Shown in pieces: positions 13,171 through 27,378 of a stretch of DNA of 64,000 bases; position 1 is the stretch's first letter, and each line of letters begins with the position of its first letter. The position numbers and the translations under genes were made by a program. Source of the stretch: Nomia melanderi (Eukaryota > Arthropoda > Insecta > Hymenoptera > Halictidae); assembly GCF_051020985.1 (NCBI RefSeq), contig NC_134999.1, positions 9,114,001 to 9,178,000 on the forward strand. The letters are read 5' to 3'. The notes under the pieces were generated by a model. It made no database searches. It had not been told where the DNA came from and saw nothing but the letters and a program-made list of their open reading frames with translations.

Positions 13171-15970
13171 TTTGTTACAAGAAAAAATGTTGTCATGATG
13201 AAATACATGTTCTAATTATTTACTATATAGTTTCTTGAAATACGTATTACTTATTAGTTTACTTAAAGCTTAGCACTAAATAAGGGGGTCACTAATATTT
13301 TACGTAAAACTAATAAACTATATTTTCATGACCTATTGTTCCATTTATTGACGCATAATTTATTTAACAGATATTCAATGTTGGCCTGGAATTTGATAGC
13401 TTACATAGTTTCGTATTCAAGTTTTAAATCTCCGCGAAGGAGATTCACTCTCTGTCGGAAATAAAATGGAGAATCTTGCGCCGAATCAATACGAGGGGCG
13501 AAAGAACAGTAAAAATATTCAGAATATATATATATATTCTCTTCATAGATTCCGCGATAGGATTCGAAAAGCACTCTCATCCGTGGAAAGAGCATTCTTG
13601 GAGCCTGGTAACTTTGCCGAATGTTCTTTTCCGTGCGTGGAAATCACATCGTTTGTTTTCTTCCGCTACTTATTGAACGTTTCCCAGACATTTTCGCATT
13701 TTCCTCCTATTAAGTTATTGCACACGAAGAAAACGACTTTCGAATTAATTTTAAAAAGATTGCATTGAAACGAATTCGCACAAATACTAAACCTTTCATC
13801 ATAAATGAAATACAAATAGATACATTTCATCACTGTCATTATGTGTTTCTATTTCAATATTTTGACAATTAAAAAATATGTCAGGTGAAATTTGATATAT
13901 ACTTTTACGTAAAGTTCATATAATATTTGATTCATAAGGAAGTTAATTGAAATTAATTAGGATTTGTTTCTTCATTTAATTTCTTTCGAATTGTATCGTC
14001 GAAATATGTAACATTCTGTAAACTTTAAATTCTACTATACTTTATTCTTCAATTTAAATTTAAACAAATATAATTTAATTAAATCTGTTAATTCATGTGC
14101 AATATTACCACTTTTTATTCAAGCTATTCTATTCTTATTTTATCTCCTTGCATACTTTCATTTAGATATAGCTGCATTCGAAGAAGACTTACAAATTCCA
14201 TGTTATGTAATATATAAAAAACTTCGATAATATATTCTGTTGAAATAAGTTAACCAAGTGACAAAATTTTACGTTTATTTAAACGTTAATGAATTCCTAA
14301 ATCTTCAAATTTTCTTACCTTCAAAAAAGTAAGAAAATACATCATATATTAAAAACATTTTGTTTCGAGAATGTTTCTGAAGAAACATCAGTAATTTTGT
14401 CATTCAAAGTGAAATATCCAAGGCATAGAAGCTGGTTAATCTTTTATTTGAAAAAGCTTTTTCAATTATCAGAATAATTTATTAATCCGTTAGGGTTGCA
14501 TTCGTGTCAACTTTTAAAAATCATTATTCTCACAAGTCTGTAAAAGACATAAGAGGTCCATTAGTAATTATATTTATAAATATACTCTTTATACAATTTA
14601 AATATATTTAAACCTACTGAAAAGCATATTAAATACGTTAATTTAAGTTCAAGTGTGAAATGATAATTTGTTTTGTTTTTTTATTCCTTGCTCTGTGACT
14701 TAACAGTTAAAATAGACATGTTCAAAATGAAAGATTATAAATTCAACGAGTAAAATGTATATGAAATCCCATGAAATGCATTTCCCTCGGAAAATAACGT
14801 AGAATTGACGAGTACTCATGTGTATTCCTTTTCAGTATTTCTTCCAGATATAAATGTCGGGGATGAAATTCACAATATGAAAATGTATTGACGAAGAATA
14901 AAGATGATTTTGAATAAAGGAAGCGGAGGGAACTATTTTGAAAGCACGAGTGATTGATGCAGCTAACCACCACGAAAAGCTCACCTAACCCACACGATAC
15001 ATAAATCATTTTGCTTAGGATTTTCGAGTTTTACCCTCATCGTACGACGAACATTGAAATATACGTTGCCTTAGGGTGTTCCGTTTATTTCTTTTTAAAG
15101 GCACGATAATATTAATGCTAATATCTTGTAAAAATAAATTTAAACAATTTATGTATAACGTCTTCAGTATAAACCTTCTTTTTAATACATTCGCTATTTA
15201 CCAGCCTTTGTTTCGGCGACGATCTTTTCAATTGTAATGTTTTATACAATCCAACGAGTCTTCTACGCAAACTATTGAAAAACTCAGGCTAAATGAGTAA
15301 TTGGATTTCTGTTAACATTTAGGCTACTAATAACCATGTAAATTAAGAAGTTATTTTGCTTTATTCACATAAAAAACAACTTCTTTCAATCATTTGTTCT
15401 TGTGTAGTCTGTTTAGTGTTCTCTTTAGTGTTTAAACTTCTTGGTAGTAGCTTTTCATTTTTGTTTATTTGAATTCTTTTCGTAGTAACATAATAATGTC
15501 AATATTTTCCAACGGGGAATTGTATTGTAATGTTAACGTTAAAATAAATTAAGTTTTTTAAAAACAATGTGGATTATGTAACAAAGTATCGACGAAATTC
15601 TAATATTCCCTGTGTTCACACTGCACGATGGTACGGAACTTTATTTAAAGTCAAATATCTGACACGTGTTTAACGATTCTTAAAAAGAAAGTTGGATATG
15701 ATATCTCCCTCCATATAGAAAACTTCCGTATATAATAAAATTGAACTTTTATATTTTCTTGTAAAATGATACAATTTTTTTATCTGTATAAGATTTATTC
15801 GTTGTGCTAAAGTTTTATTAAAATTCGGGAATGCTTATTATTAATTGGAATGTTATTATTGACTTCTATTCGTTCTTCAGAATATGTAGTATACGAAAGT
15901 CGCTCTTTTGTGGCAATTCCATATTTTCATAAGCTCATTTACGTGTTTAAAAAGTGATTGTAAAAATACA

Positions 15971-16070
15971 AATATTTATCGATTTTTAAAACTTCTAATG
16001 TAATGATATTCATCGGCTTTTAAAACTCGCAATATTAAAATATTTATCGATTTTCGAAATGTGTGATGCG
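15971..16070. repeat. about 34-bp tandem repeat, three diverged units
   Basis: AATATTTATCGATTTTTAAA, ATATTCATCGGCTTTTAAAA and AATATTTATCGATTTTCGAA begin at about 15971, 16006 and 16039. Spacing is 33-35 bp. Confidence 0.7.
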
Positions 16071-16797
16071 TGTTACGTAATTTCACAAATGTTCAATTGT
16101 ACTCTTGTTTAGAGCCGACAATGCTTTGTTGTTCCCTTCGGCGCCAAACAGTCCAAGATTACGCAGAACCGTGTGCCAATAATAAACCGACAGTCTGGAA
16201 CACGATATCGGAACGTTTAAACGTTCGCGTTTGAACGACAATAACACCAACACTAACGACTGTTTAAATAATGGAATGTTCCCAAGCATTGTATACCACG
16301 ACCACGAACAATTGATGCGTTAACATTGAGCGTTGGCTAAGAACAGTCGATACGCCGATAATCAAATCATTTTTAATTATTATTCATTCGTTAACGTGAT
16401 CTTCTACATGAAAATATCAGACAATGTCAATCCTACTAATTGATTGACATCCTGGTGGTGAAATCAAGTTGAAAAATGAAGTGTTACATACAATTGCATG
16501 TACAACAATATACAAAAAACAAAATTTTACAATGTTACTTAAAATGTTGTCCACAATTTCGAAGATACTATATATTTTCTTTAAACTAATTTTTACAGTT
16601 TGATTATATTACAGAATTCAACTATAATCGAATAATAATAACATTAATGTTAATACAATTCGAATTAACGTTAATTAACATAGATTTAACGTTACACTTT
16701 AAAAATTAAATTCACTAAACAATAGTGAAAGTTTGAATAATTAAAATATTTCATAGTTGAATGAAAACAAAATTTTCATCAGGTTTCCTAAAAATTC

Positions 16798-16895
16798 ATA
16801 CACAAACATATGAGTATGAATATAAACACAAATACAAACACAAACACAAACACAAATACAAACATAAACATAAATATAAACATAGACATAAAATA
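16798..16895. repeat. (ACAAAC/ATAAAC)n minisatellite
   Basis: Hexamer-based tandem of ACAAAC, ATAAAC and ATACAA variants. On the minus strand it produces an artificial LCLYLC-rich open frame. Confidence 0.9.
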
Positions 16896-17390
16896 CAAAT
16901 ATAATTATAAAACAGATGAAAACTGCGATAATTGGAAATAATAATTTTAAGTGGTTCTTTTGAGCGTTGAATAATTTCTGGCGGCTTAGACAACATAGGT
17001 GTCGACATAATTAACGAGGGATTCATAGCCGTTAAATACGAAGCGTCGAGGGTACGGTGTATTTAGACGCGCAAGACGTCGTCATTCAGCTGATTTACCA
17101 AAAGCAAGCCTCTGATGCGGCTGGCTTGTGAAACGATGTACCTGTTGAGTGGTCTCCAGAGGCTTATTAGGTACACGTTAACGGAACGTGCATTTGCGGT
17201 TCCTGGCAGAAAGGAGCGGCGATTAATTTCGGTTTGACTTACGAAAGCAAAATTCACACCGCGATAAATCTTGCACCGTTCGCGAAAGTCCGCCAACTTT
17301 CGTGGTTTCTGATACCATGTTCTGGCAACGAAACCGGAACAGATTTCTCCGGTATCGCGTATACATGGCGCATCTAACTCAGAAAGTAAC

Positions 17391-17745
17391 TCATCGTAAA
17401 TTGTGTTCCATAAATTCGATCCGAGCAAGGGATAAAAAATTTTGTAACTTTTCGAGTAAACACTGTGTGATAATGTAAAGAGAAAAGAATTATTTTATGG
17501 AACCTGGTTGTATTTGTACTTGCGTTCATTTATTAATAGTCAATGTATTGATGAATATGAGAAAATAAGTGATCGTAAATTGTGTTCCATTATGATCCAA
17601 ACAAGGATTAAAGAATTTTTTAACTTTCTAAGTAACTACTACGTAATAATACAAAAATAAAATAATTATTTTAAACAACCTGGTTATATTTACATTTATA
17701 TTTAATCAATAATAATCAACGTATCCACTATTAAATGAACAATTA
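17391..17745. repeat. about 180-bp direct tandem duplication, two units
   Basis: TCATCGTAAATTGTGTTCCA at 17391 recurs as GATCGTAAATTGTGTTCCAT at 17571. Matches continue in order (ATCCGAGCAAGG and ATCCAAACAAGG; AACCTGGTTGTATTTG and AACCTGGTTATATTTA; TCAATGTAT and TCAACGTAT). The units have drifted apart by substitutions and small indels. Confidence 0.85.
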
Positions 17746-19826
17746 GCAAAAATGCATGTGGACTGCAAATATAATTATCTTTTTCCACTGACATGATACA
17801 TCTTCCTATTTCCTCCTTTTTTATCTTTTATACAGAAATTGACTGTTCGAAAAATATCTCATGCACATCTTTTATGGGGCGATTGTATAATGTAAGTATG
17901 AAAACAGTATTAAAGGTTGATATAAAAACAGCACTCGAAATGGAGGGATGAAATGTACCCATTACAGCATCTCAGGTACTCTGGGAAGCAACGTGTAATT
18001 TCGAATTTGAAATTCAATCACATAAAGGTACAGTTAACAGTCCATAGTGTCCATAAAAAAGATAATGTTTATTTTTAGTCATAAGTTTCGTACGTACATT
18101 CACCTTTATATGGTTGTTCGGAGAATGCTCTCCAGCAAGACTATCTCTTCCTAAGGGGTGGAATAAAAATTGGACCACAATGTCGATACGATTACTGTTA
18201 GCATCAGATTGTTCGCTAAGACTATTCGTCAGTAATTGCATACCGAGATTGTTATCTGCAGTTGCCTCTGAAAGGCAATTAAATCCTATTTCTCTGTGGA
18301 ATTCTGATAGGTAAATTACATCCTTCACAGCTAGTGTAATGGGCCGTGCTCTATTCAAACACGTCGAACTTCTGTGGATGGTGAAATGCTGGAGCGCGAA
18401 GAACCTTGCGAGCTTACAGTAATTTAAGAAGTAATTTAAGACCGCCTAGAACCGTAATCACCTTTATAATCAACATTTCTGGGTCCGTAATCATTGATCC
18501 AGAATATAACAAGGGTGTATTGATTTACAAATTTTGTGCCCTATGCAATGATTCACTATTAAAATTGTTTATTTCTTCAACAAAACTAAGTGCAATATTA
18601 ATGAGACATTTTAATCATTTTTTTAAAAAAAAGTTATTCATAGAAGCATTCGATCATTTAAGAAATAATACATAGACATTTAACATATTTGATGAAAAGT
18701 GTTAACTTTAAGATATTTTGTAACATTTCCATATACAATTAAAAAAATTGATTTGATTTATAAAAACGTTATTTGTATGTGATTTCAAAGAAGCTAATTT
18801 CATCCGAAGTAGATTTGTAAACATTGTAGAAACTTGTATTGTTTGTTAATAGGTTTGCTGTTGCAATGATAAAAACACGTAATGTTTTAAGAGAAATAAA
18901 GAAATAATCCCAGTAATTAGTTACACACAAACATTTTTAACAGATTTAATGTTGTATTGACAAAAATACATCATTCCATTCAAAAGAATACCATTTCCAA
19001 ATCACAAATCACGATTTCAGAAAAGAATCCATTTATCACGATATCTAGTTCTTTGCAATGAATATCTTCGCTTAAAAATCTTCTCGTGCCATTAAAAGTA
19101 CCGAAGGCATATCCGGTTCCAATCCTTACCGCGATTGCTCACCCTGTATATAAGTACATGGGAATCGCGCGCGTGATATAGAGTACCTTACAGCTTTTCA
19201 AACTGAAGGCTGATGACTGAACCGTGTCGTAAGAGTTCGCGGGAATTTCAAAAGCAGGGGAAAAAAGGATGCGAAAGGGAGAAGTGAAAAATGAGGAAGA
19301 TACACGGCGAGCGGGGAAGGGTTGAGAACCCCAGAGAACTCGAAAAAAAGGTGGCGAAGCAATAAATCTAAAGTGTACACGGGGAAAGGTTCATGATGGC
19401 CCGATCGCCAAACATTCGCGCAGGTTAGACCTCGGTCGGAACCTTGGGAAAGAAAACCGGAAACCGAGAAACGCTACGGAGAAAGTTTCAAAGGGTATAT
19501 GTACACGGAAAAATGAAGAGCGAGAGGGAAACTGAGGAAATATCGGCAGCCAAATCTGCTCAAAACCTGACCCCAAGCCCCAGCAAAACCTTGTCAACGC
19601 CAGGGAAGATAAATAGAAGAGTGTGAAATAGAAGCACGAAAAATCGAGGAACAGAAATCAAAGAAACACGTGAAAGGCAACGCGAACTGCAAATTTTTAT
19701 AGACTCACGACACGTATAAATTTGTGGAATAAAAGGAAATGTATATTCTAACGAGAATTAGGGTAGGTACTTAATATAGAACAGCTCCTAATATGGTACC
19801 CCAGAATATTTTGTAAGATAAATAGC

Positions 19827-20094
19827 TTGAAGTGTCAGTTACCATGGGAAATACTTCATTATTCGGCATAACACAAAACTTTGCCATTTCTTCGTGATGA
19901 GTATACTCGTTCAGAAACAGTTAACTAGTTAATTATTTGGTATTACCATTCTTAGATTGCACTATTTACTTAATGTAGTTATTTATGATACTAAACATTC
20001 TTAGTCGACCTCAATTGTGTTAAATACTATAATTGTTTTCAAGCAATTTGGAAGTACCGGTCATTAGTGACCATCGTGGTAGTTAAAGTGTTAA
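19827..20094. mobile_element. TTAA-D repeat, copy 1 (reverse, 268 bp)
   Basis: On the minus strand it begins TTAACACTTTAACTACCACG and continues with ATGGTCACTAATGACCGGTA, matching the copy at 61949 (TTAACACGTTCTCTGCCACG then ATGGCCACCGATGACCGGAG). Interior matches such as AGAATGTTTA and AATACCAAATAAT follow in the same order. The far end, TTGAAGTGTCAGTTACCATG, is a degraded version of the other end. Confidence 0.65.
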
Positions 20095-22560
20095 TAAGAT
20101 TTCTTGAAAAAAATTTATGAAAATGGAAGATACAAATATCTATATTCTAATGATATCGATTAAAACTGTTACAATTTTATAACTATAATACTGTTCTTTT
20201 ATAAATTTTATAGATTTACTGATTTAACAGTTTTACTGTTATGGATATTTCATTTCCTGTCCGCGGAAACAGTAGACTTTTTATCTTTCCATTCGAATTT
20301 TACAGTTCGGATATCAATCATAATTTGGAAAAAGTAGTTGTCAAATATGAACCAATAACCGAATACATCACTACAGTACAGTACTTTTCTTTTAAGCGAG
20401 AATGCATGACAGAAATGAATATTCCATGGACATAAAAGTATAGAAGGCAATAACTCAATATACAGAGTCATCTAAATTATCGTGTTTTATGGAATTATTC
20501 TATCATTTTTAATAATGAAATTACCTCTCGATACGAGTGGTACTTTTATGCACTATTTTTATTATTTTTAACTTACTGTGCCATTTTTCATTGATATATA
20601 CCTACACGATATAAGTGTATAAAATTTCATTTACTTACTACGAAATACTTCTAATTTTCTTTTCTTTTCACAAATTTACATAGTTTTTCTACCATGAAAT
20701 ATTTTAACGTTATGTATCATAAATTTTAGTTTTCTGTGTAAATTTATTCCCGTCTAATGCGCTTAAAAGTTACTATTATCAGTCTGGTCGTTTCCTCCAT
20801 TATTAAATTTGATAATTATTATTAGACGTTGAACATCTGTGAATCTTCCATAACAAAGAGTAAAAGTAAGTAGGTCGCTCGATAGTTCTGTCCGATCGGA
20901 CAATGCTATTTCGACGTGGAATTCATTAGCTCGATTTATCTCGATCTGCAGCCTTTGCCAGTGCTATTTCCGACAGGTTACTTCCTCTTCGTGCGACGAT
21001 GCATGTCCTGTTCTTCATACATAAATAGAAACTTTGCAAACTTGCTTAATATGATAAAGTTGACAACAGTCCTGTTGACGAGGTAAAGTTGACAACATAC
21101 ACAAGGTCAACGATGTAGTATGTTCATCGTTATTAAATGTGGAAAATACATAGACACATAGATGCAACATCACAAATACATTAATTTTGTTTGGAATTTT
21201 AACATTTTATCTACCAGCTGTTGTTTAATGGTTTTCAAAGATCTGCGATTAGTAGCTAAGGACTTTTTAATAAATGTTTCGATAAGTATAATGATTATGA
21301 TCTTGAACCAATGAGTTATCTCCTATAATATTACATAACCATTTTTTAAATTATTATATAGAAGAAAATAATTAAATTCCTTTTTTATGTAGCACAATAT
21401 GGAGAAACCTATGAATGGGCTTTTGGCAGATAAAATGTTAATAGGCAAATAACAAAATGATTGTGATCCTTATGTGAAAAACGATATAAGGAAAATTTGT
21501 TGCATAATCTAGCTGTGACATTAATGCTAATTAATGTAATATTTTAGAAGTAATTTCTGCAGCTTTGGTTATATTCAAGTTGTATTACTTCGTATGAATG
21601 ATGTCAGGATATGTATGCATTTAATACTATCATAGTCTTCATTTGGAAAATATTTTATATTAATTTTCCTAAACATTTCGTTAATGAAATTCAGGAGTGT
21701 CGGTTGAAACAAGTTTTCATCTTATAAGTATCCCTTTGTTATTAATGTGTTTGATTTCGGTTTATGTTTACTATCAGCCATAATTAAAACTGATACATAA
21801 AGAATAAGAGACATATAATAGTAGCGTTACATTTGTCAAATGATGCTGAAATACAGATGAAAAGAAATAAAAATAAAAATTCAAAGTTTGAGTGACCTTT
21901 TCCTTCTGAAAAAAAAATATAATTCTTTTCGTGTAAAACCGTGAAGTTTTGTGTTCTATGTATACTCGTAACAACTGGATAGTTGAAAAGCGACGAGTAA
22001 AATGTTCAAAATGAATTGGCAAATCGTTTCGTTTCCTGACCACTTTATTCCAACGCGTTTTTTTTTAAACGTAACGGCAAAACTCCATCTGTGTAAAAAA
22101 TACATGTTTCCATTTAAAAGGTAATGCAACTGTTAAATGCACGCGTGCCGTTACATTTGGAAAGAAATATATCGTGTTTTGAATGTACAACTGTACTTTA
22201 TGTGCCACACCATCGATTTCTTCTAACATTTATTTCTAATTGCATGGAGAAAAGAGTTATTACTTGCAATAGTTCCGTGGGAAACCATATATAACACAAT
22301 AGAAAAAGTTCACTCCATTTCGCAACATTTTCATGAAACTTTCACCAACGAATTTCTCAGGTTTCCGTTGCTCGAATGATAGCAATCGTAACTTTAATAC
22401 AAAAATTTTATTTTCTCCTTCAATAAAAACTACAAACAAAAACTCTGTCAATTAGAAAGAACAAATATAATCGAAAAAATCGTAATATTTTCATTGTAAA
22501 GTTTAATATATTTACACGTTAACTACACTTCTCATCAATTTCTTTTTCATCCCTGCAGTA

Positions 22561-22811
22561 TTAACTTATTAAATGTAGAATTTAATTTGAAAAATCTCTC
22601 GTTTTGCGTGCAATGAAATCAAAATATGAAGTGTGTACTTGTCAAACGCATGACGAATGCCTCTAGAGTATATTTAAATGAAAACTCAAAGCAAAACAAA
22701 GAAGAAGTACATGTTTATCTGGAAAAATAAAGAGTTCATCGTCGAATGAATTAGTATCATTTCATGCTTTAAGGTGACGTGTATACTCGTCAAACGCAGT
22801 TAACTGGTTAA
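22561..22811. mobile_element. TTAA-A repeat, copy 2 (251 bp)
   Basis: From TTAACTTATTAAATGTAGAA to GCAGTTAACTGGTTAA, with the shared core TTTGAAAAATCTCTCGTTTT and near the far end CTCGTCAAACGCAG. Non-coding. Inverted relative to copy 3, 549 bp away. Confidence 0.75.
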
Positions 22812-23360
22812 ATAACGTTAGTACTAGAAGCACAAATTAAATTTGTCGGTCTACTGTCTCGCTTCGTTTCATTTTTAACAAAAAATCCTGAGGAAGGAAT
22901 ATCGATAAAAGTTTGATAAAAATATCCTGACATGTAAAAAAATGTTCACGGTTACACTGGAAGTTATCGAACGGACACATTGTACGGTACCGCTTTGAAG
23001 TTTCGACAGTCAAGTGTAGTATGTAGTCGTTGAAGGGATGGTCGCTTGTCGATCGATCTCTAAAAATGGAAAAATGGAAAATTTGAGATGGCTGGGACAT
23101 CTTGTCGTTCGAGAATTCTGAAGTACCGTTCCATGAAAATAAAAGAAATCATTCTCTTTGTGGATATTTAGAAGTCTAACAATTACCGGTTGATGTTAAA
23201 TATTCTTGTTTGTAGCAACTAATAAACAAATTGTATTTATTTGTTTTTACATATTCAAATATGTCTATATAGCAGTAGTATCAACTATATAACGAACATT
23301 TCACTAGGTTCAAAATTCGTGATATTTTATGTTCAGATCTGTGAAATCGCACGTCTGCAA

Positions 23361-23553
23361 TTAGCCAGTTAACTGTGTTTAATGAGTATAAACGTTATCT
23401 TAAAGCTTGAAATGATAGTAATTCTTTCAACGATGAATTATTTACTTTTTTATATCAACTTGAAATTCTTCTTTATTTTGCATTAGCTTTTGATTAAAAT
23501 ATACCCTAGAAGCGAGAGATTTTTCAAACTAAATTCCACAATTAACAGGTTAA
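23361..23553. mobile_element. TTAA-A repeat, copy 3 (reverse, 193 bp, internal deletion)
   Basis: TTAGCCAGTTAACTGTGTTT at one end and CACAATTAACAGGTTAA at the other, with CTTAAAGCTTGAAATGATAG and GAGAGATTTTTCAAACTAAA inside. It lacks part of the middle, including the CGTCAAACG motif found in other copies. Confidence 0.75.
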
Positions 23554-26500
23554 AGGTTAATGTAAGATTAAATAATGAAATGCAACGATATCATTTTTCT
23601 AGTTAACGTAAAGTCGAATTGCGAATAGTAATTGTTTGTATACCGAGTAACAAATGACAATGAATGTATAAGATTTTCATGTCGGTGGTAAATATATGTT
23701 TCTCGTGTTATTCTTCCTTACAGACTACACAATTTTCCAAACTCGATCGACCCATCGAATGCAATTTGTCGTCCGACGTTGAAACTAAGGGTAAAACTGA
23801 TAGGAACAGGCTACGAAGGGAAAACCGATAACGACTTTTCCAGAATTCTCCTCGTAAATGGATTTTACGCTTTTGATCACAATTTACAGTTACAGATACT
23901 ACTACTCTCTGAAGAACGTCTGCGAGAGCTTTGCAGGTACGCCGAATCAAGTCGGTCGTAACAGTATTAAATTAAACGTTAAATTAAAACGTCTCTCAAC
24001 CATATTCTAATAATTCTAGTTTAATTTTAAATTATTATTGTTGAATATTAATCATCCAGAGGCTTCTTCTTTGATTCAAATTTATTTTCAAGGCATATGT
24101 TTTTAAAACAATTTTGGACTGTAAAATAAATAGATTGATTTATCACATGCACACGTATTTTCAACCATTTAATTGCTTCTCTACGTTGATAATTATGCAC
24201 CTACATATTATATTTAATAATTTTTTAATAATAGATATTTTTTAATAATATGTTGAAAGAAATCATTTTAAATCTCCACTATGAACAGCTGTATGTTATC
24301 AGTAATGATTAGTCTGTAAAATGTGCTTTTATCTTTGTTGTATGACTACTATTTAATGTTGTGTAATTAATATTTAGCGAGACATATTGCAGTCATAAAA
24401 CGCCGTAATATTTATGTGCTTATAAAGTTTTCTTTACTCGGGAGAAGAGAAAATATCGCACATGAATAAAAATTTTGCCCGCACGCTTTAATCTAATTCT
24501 TTGACTGTTTAGGTAGCAAAGAATGTACGAGAAACAGAGTTTACCAGTCTGTTGCCATTTGTCATAAGCTTCACATCCTCGGATTAAGTTTTTGACAAAT
24601 TACATAGAACGTGTAATGGGCGTGACAGTGGTAGATGGAACTTCGCCATTTTTCATTCAACGATAAACCTGACTTCACCATATTTAAACTTCAACGGTTA
24701 AATGCACTCTGATATTACAATATTTGAATGCCGTCTCGGTAACAGTGTGAATAATTGAAATGTAATCGTCAGCGATTAATTGTAAACTTAGTTAAATAAA
24801 GATAACTAAATTCAAATATCAATTGTATCTACTATTCAAATATTATTCTAATTATAAAGGATGGTTTCATATCAAACGTTAGATCCCACCAGTCAATCTT
24901 TATTATAATGCTAATACTATAGAAATAAATAAATAATTAGCAAGGAAATCAAACGAAAGAAAAGAAGAAAGTCATAATGGAAACCTATATGTTTATCTAA
25001 ATCTGATTGATATGTTGATAAAAAAGTCCATTCATATTTCAAGAATATTTCAAGACCGATTTCTCTTCATTAAATTATTTGCCAGACTCATTCTATCTTC
25101 CATTCAATTCATGTTTAATATTTATGTATAATATTGAGTTATTTGTATCAATACTTATTTATTTACAATATTTATTCAAGTATCACGACATAAATCCCAC
25201 AACAAAAAGTGAAAGAACAACAGTTTCCGTCCAGCTCAATACCCTCGGAAATTAACAAATCGTGAAGTTAACGCAAAAGTGGTAACATTTTGTAAGACAC
25301 TAATAAAGACACCATGGCCAAAATGTTGCTATAGGTCTTCTAATTGTACAGGTCAGCGACCCGTGATGCATAAGTCCGCGTGCACGAATCAGATTAGATC
25401 GTAAGCACCTAGCGGGGTGGCGTCTAGGGCTGAGGTCGTACGGAATTCTGGTAGGAAAAGCTCGCTCGCTTGTAGCTTCGGACCCTTAGCTTCATTATGC
25501 ATGTATGTATAATCCGTGTTACGTTATTTGCCTTGGTAATACCACTTGGTCGATATTGCGCCATTTCTTCTCTCCCAGTGAATTAATAAACTTTCTTTAT
25601 TCCTCTGGTATGCTCGGTCATTCATTATTGTACATGTAATCAGGATACTAAAGGAATGTAGAGTGAAGGTGGGGTCCGAAGACGAGTGCTTTCCGTTTCG
25701 TTTAGATCGATGCTTTTTGTTAGTACTATTGAACGGTTTGTTTGCGTGTAAATAAACACGTTAATCGATTTTTGTCACTTTGTATCTTGAAATTTAGGGT
25801 GGATATATTAAATTAATCAATTGTATGATTAAATACCATAATATATGAGTTAAAAAAAAACTTCGAAGATTATATCATTTTTTTAAAAATGGCTTCCAAG
25901 GTAAATATAACATTAAAAACACAATTCCCAAGTCATATACGATTATTGGAAAAAGAACTTCAAATTTATAAACAGTTTTGACAAAAAGAAGTTTAATGTT
26001 ATACACGATCGTTAAGGATGAAGTAGTTATTAAACAAAATTAGAATAATTAAATTAGTTTTATTCATCTTTGTGACTCGTTTCACAAAAGTTGTTATCGT
26101 ATATATATTGTATAATATGTCATGTCATTTTTCAAGTCAAATATATGATCCTCAAGGTTTAGTAGATATGTATTGATATTTCTCTATCACTTATTTTCAC
26201 AAGTTTGATAGAACGTTTGCTTAATATTCTTCTTATCTAATAGTATTCCTTATGTACTAAATGTGGTTATTCAGACTCAAGTGGCGAAAGACTCACAAGG
26301 ATGAAAGTTAACGAGCAGGGTGCATTATTAAAATACGAAGACATTGGTTAGTCACGTGGTAGTAGACAATTTTATATCGTATTATAATATATTCTTCAAT
26401 AACGAGGTATAAACCGTCTTTTCAATCCGGAAGGACTTCGCATTGAATTGCTGCCAGTGTGTATCGCATTGTGCGCTAATAGCGTCGCGTGGAATTGCAA

Positions 26501-27231
26501 AATAACGATTTCATAAATGTGAAGTACCGTGGAGAAGCTTCTACTGTTATTTTATCAAATTATCACTGTAACAAGCTGAAAGTTTATGTAACGTAAATTT
26601 GTTATTGCTTAGACTGTATGTCTTTTGGATTCTATTAGAAGGAAATAGTGCGTGGAACGAAACGGAAATTTCATTTTGCATAATTTAATATTCCGTCATA
26701 TTAACAATATACTCTGTTATACTTTGAAACTGTATTTGAAGAATTAACGTGGATACAAATGGGAATACTAGTCAGTAAATAGGAATTTTTATCATTAAAG
26801 CAAAGTTTAAACATTAAAATCATTATTTAGAAGTGTAAATAATTATTAATGTATTATTAAGTGTCTAAAAATGTTTCAAGATAACTCAAAATCCGTTTAT
26901 TCAAATAAATTTTCCCTGTGTATGCATATATTTAAATATCTTCTTCGTATGTATTGAACACTGATTAATAGTATCGATTAATTGAATTTCTGCTATTGTA
27001 TAATTAACTAAAAAAGTTTTGCTTAGAACCGCTAGTTTTTATTTCAAATACTACAAATTCTACAAATTTGCAGTGTTTTCCCTAAAACAAATTCAAATGA
27101 ATAACCTTTCGAAAAAACACAATTTTTCGAAATTTTCTGATAGATAAATAGAATTATTTCTGGTACTTCAATATTTTTTAGTTACAAAACTGATTGATAT
27201 GTAATCCTTATGAAAATGGTAATACATTTTC

Positions 27232-27378
27232 CTCGGTTTCTTCAGGTATTCATTATAGCATTAGAGTGAAACTATTTATTTTCCAAATCATTTAGGATAT
27301 TTAATATTTTTCAGATGCCGATAATTGTGGAATAAAAACACTGAAATCAGTTATTTTGACTGGTAGTTCTAGCGTTAA
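27232..27378. mobile_element. TTAA-B repeat, copy 1 (5' end degraded)
   Basis: Shares TTTCTTCAGGTATT, AGTGAAACTATTT and AAACACTGAAATCAGTTATT with the full copy at 34060, and ends GGTAGTTCTAGCGTTAA. Non-coding. Confidence 0.65.

Noticed and set aside
17063..17428. 121-codon minus-strand open frame
   Set aside because: No recognisable domain, no splice or start context, and the frame runs into the 180-bp tandem repeat. Treated as a chance frame in a GC-richer island.
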